Shown here piece after piece: positions 63,348 through 64,000 of a stretch of DNA of 64,000 bases (position 1 is its first letter; each line of letters opens with the position of its first letter). The position numbers were made by a program, and so were the translations under genes. Origin of the DNA: Streptomyces cynarae. GTDB lineage: Bacteria > Actinomycetota > Actinomycetes > Streptomycetales > Streptomycetaceae. The notes under the pieces were generated by a model. That model did not search any database. It was not told the DNA's origin and saw only the letters and a list, made by a program, of their open reading frames with translations. The stretch is taken from the NCBI RefSeq assembly GCF_025642135.1, contig NZ_CP106793.1:434001-498000 (forward strand), written 5' to 3'.

Positions 63348-63369
63348 GTGCTTCCTCTCGAACGGGCGG

Positions 63370-63408
63370 CCCTGGGGTCGCCCGGCTGGAGGCCGGGCGA
63401 CCCCAGGG
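63370..63408 (-). terminator. Perfect 17-bp hairpin between the two last genes
   Basis: Arms 63370-63386 and 63392-63408 pair perfectly around a 5-base loop, 8 bp after the stop of the secreted-protein gene (63417, minus) and 22 bp before the lipoprotein start. A strong rho-independent-type hairpin without a T-run. Confidence 0.75.
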
Positions 63409-63416
63409 CGTCAAGG

Positions 63417-64000
63417 TCAGTGCTGGTTGGTGGGGCTGGTGTAGGAGACGACGCAGCCGCCGCTGTCGCTGTTGAAGTTGTTGCTCCACAGCGACTGGAT
63501 GGCGTAGTTGGAGCCGTTCATGCCGACGATCGTCGAAGCGCCCTGCCCGCTGGAGATCCAGGCGCACTTGTCACCGGTCTCGTAGCCGGTCGAGTCGAGC
63601 CATCCCGTGCTCGCGGTCGGGTCGGTGAGCGTCTCGGCGTACTCATGCCCGCCCACGATGGTCACGCCCTCGGTGGTCCCGTTCACCCCCGTGCTACCGG
63701 TGCTCACGAAGTTGGCGCCGCAGGCGCTGCCGGCGTCGGTGATGTACGGGAAGTTGGTGTACGGCAGCGGGGCGCCGCTGCCGGTCGTCGTCTGGTCGTG
63801 CCAGGCGCAGTACTGGGTCTTGAAGCCGGTGGGGACGACACCGTGCGGGGCGTCCACGATGATCTGCACGTTGTCACCGGAGACGCCGAAGTGCGCCGCC
63901 GCCTTCACCGCTTCCGCCGCTATCTGGGCATTGGACGGCTTGCTGGGCGCGGAGACGGAACTGTCCAGCCAGGTGCCGCCCACCGGGTTCGATGCCGGGT
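63417..64000 (-). CDS. Secreted protein with a GGHEYAE motif (5' partial)
   Basis: At least 194 codons; the frame is open through base 64000, so the start is outside. It has VKAAAHFGVSGDNVQIIVDA, QYCAWHDQTTT, YITDAGSACGANFVS and TIVGGHEYAETLTDPTAS followed by ETGDKCAWI. The GGHEYAETxTDP stretch is like a metallopeptidase-type metal site but does not have the normal HExxH spacing (a Glu and later Asp would be the other ligands). Cysteines are consistent with an exported protein. I recall similar secreted actinobacterial proteins of unknown role. Confidence 0.85.
   Translation of the reverse strand, partial: PASNPVGGTWLDSSVSAPSKPSNAQIAAEAVKAAAHFGVSGDNVQIIVDAPHGVVPTGFKTQYCAWHDQTTTGSGAPLPYTNFPYITDAGSACGANFVSTGSTGVNGTTEGVTIVGGHEYAETLTDPTASTGWLDSTGYETGDKCAWISSGQGASTIVGMNGSNYAIQSLWSNNFNSDSGGCVVSYTSPTNQH

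Noticed and set aside
1..64000. CRISPR arrays, tRNA or rRNA genes, phage modules
   Set aside because: No regular direct-repeat arrays, no tRNA-like cloverleaf or rRNA stretches recognised, and no phage structural proteins among the frames.

Overview
High-GC DNA with codon use, gene families and regulators typical of Streptomyces (ECF41 sigma factor, SPW-repeat protein, Rv1733c-type and MmpS-type proteins, PIG-L deacetylase, many GTG/TTG starts, a rare TTA codon). The species cannot be named from the sequence. The density of broken genes and transposase scraps (IS5, IS630, IS256, IS481, IS21 and a further family), with short functional operons between them, looks like a variable chromosome arm or a large linear plasmid. 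That placement is inference.

Layout. 1-13.5 kb: the 3' part of a ClC chloride transporter, an SPW membrane protein, a DUF4142 protein, a MarR regulator, an APC-type permease, an Rv1733c-like protein, a collapsed remnant of an OB-fold membrane protein / DNA-repair-ATPase locus, a PucR-type regulator, and a divergent FMN-reductase/marR pair with two near-identical palindromic operators, then a DHFR-like reductase. 13.9-24.4 kb (all minus strand): a polymorphic-toxin locus. It holds a 2909-residue secreted YD-repeat/Rhs protein with a lysozyme-like C-terminal tip, a small three-helix membrane protein just downstream (candidate immunity protein), a displaced Rhs C-terminal scrap, a broken unknown gene and a frameshifted SUKH-4 immunity gene. 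24.6-40.8 kb: an MmpS-like protein, GH18-like and GH114-like proteins, a methyltransferase, a mosaic of insertion sequences that includes one intact IS5-family element with a translationally coupled second gene, an SDR oxidoreductase, an L,D-transpeptidase, a winged-helix protein with a Lys/Ala-rich linker, a trypsin-like protease and a metallothionein-like protein.

40.8-50.3 kb: an AlkZ-like DNA glycosylase; an operon of NAD(P)-binding oxidoreductase, hemerythrin protein and ECF41 sigma factor preceded by a candidate self-regulated promoter; and a decaying sulfur-scavenging region (fused ssuA/ssuC remnant, Rrf2 regulator, SfnB-like dehydrogenase, two head-to-head luciferase-type monooxygenase remnants, an intact F420-type enzyme and a DUF1684 protein). 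50.7-54.5 kb: a compact four-gene minus-strand operon of ABC ATPase, permease, NarL-type kinase and response regulator. 54.5-64 kb: membrane-protein remnants, a PIG-L deacetylase, transposase and helicase scraps, an aminoglycoside-phosphotransferase-like kinase beside a broken SUMF1-like gene, a dienelactone hydrolase, a lipoprotein and a secreted protein cut by the window edge.

The best candidate for something new is the Rhs locus, with its toxin/immunity pair and degraded module tail. Next are the ECF41 operon promoter, the paired MarR operators and the IS element carrying a coupled second gene. All family names come from recognising protein motifs by eye; no database search was run.
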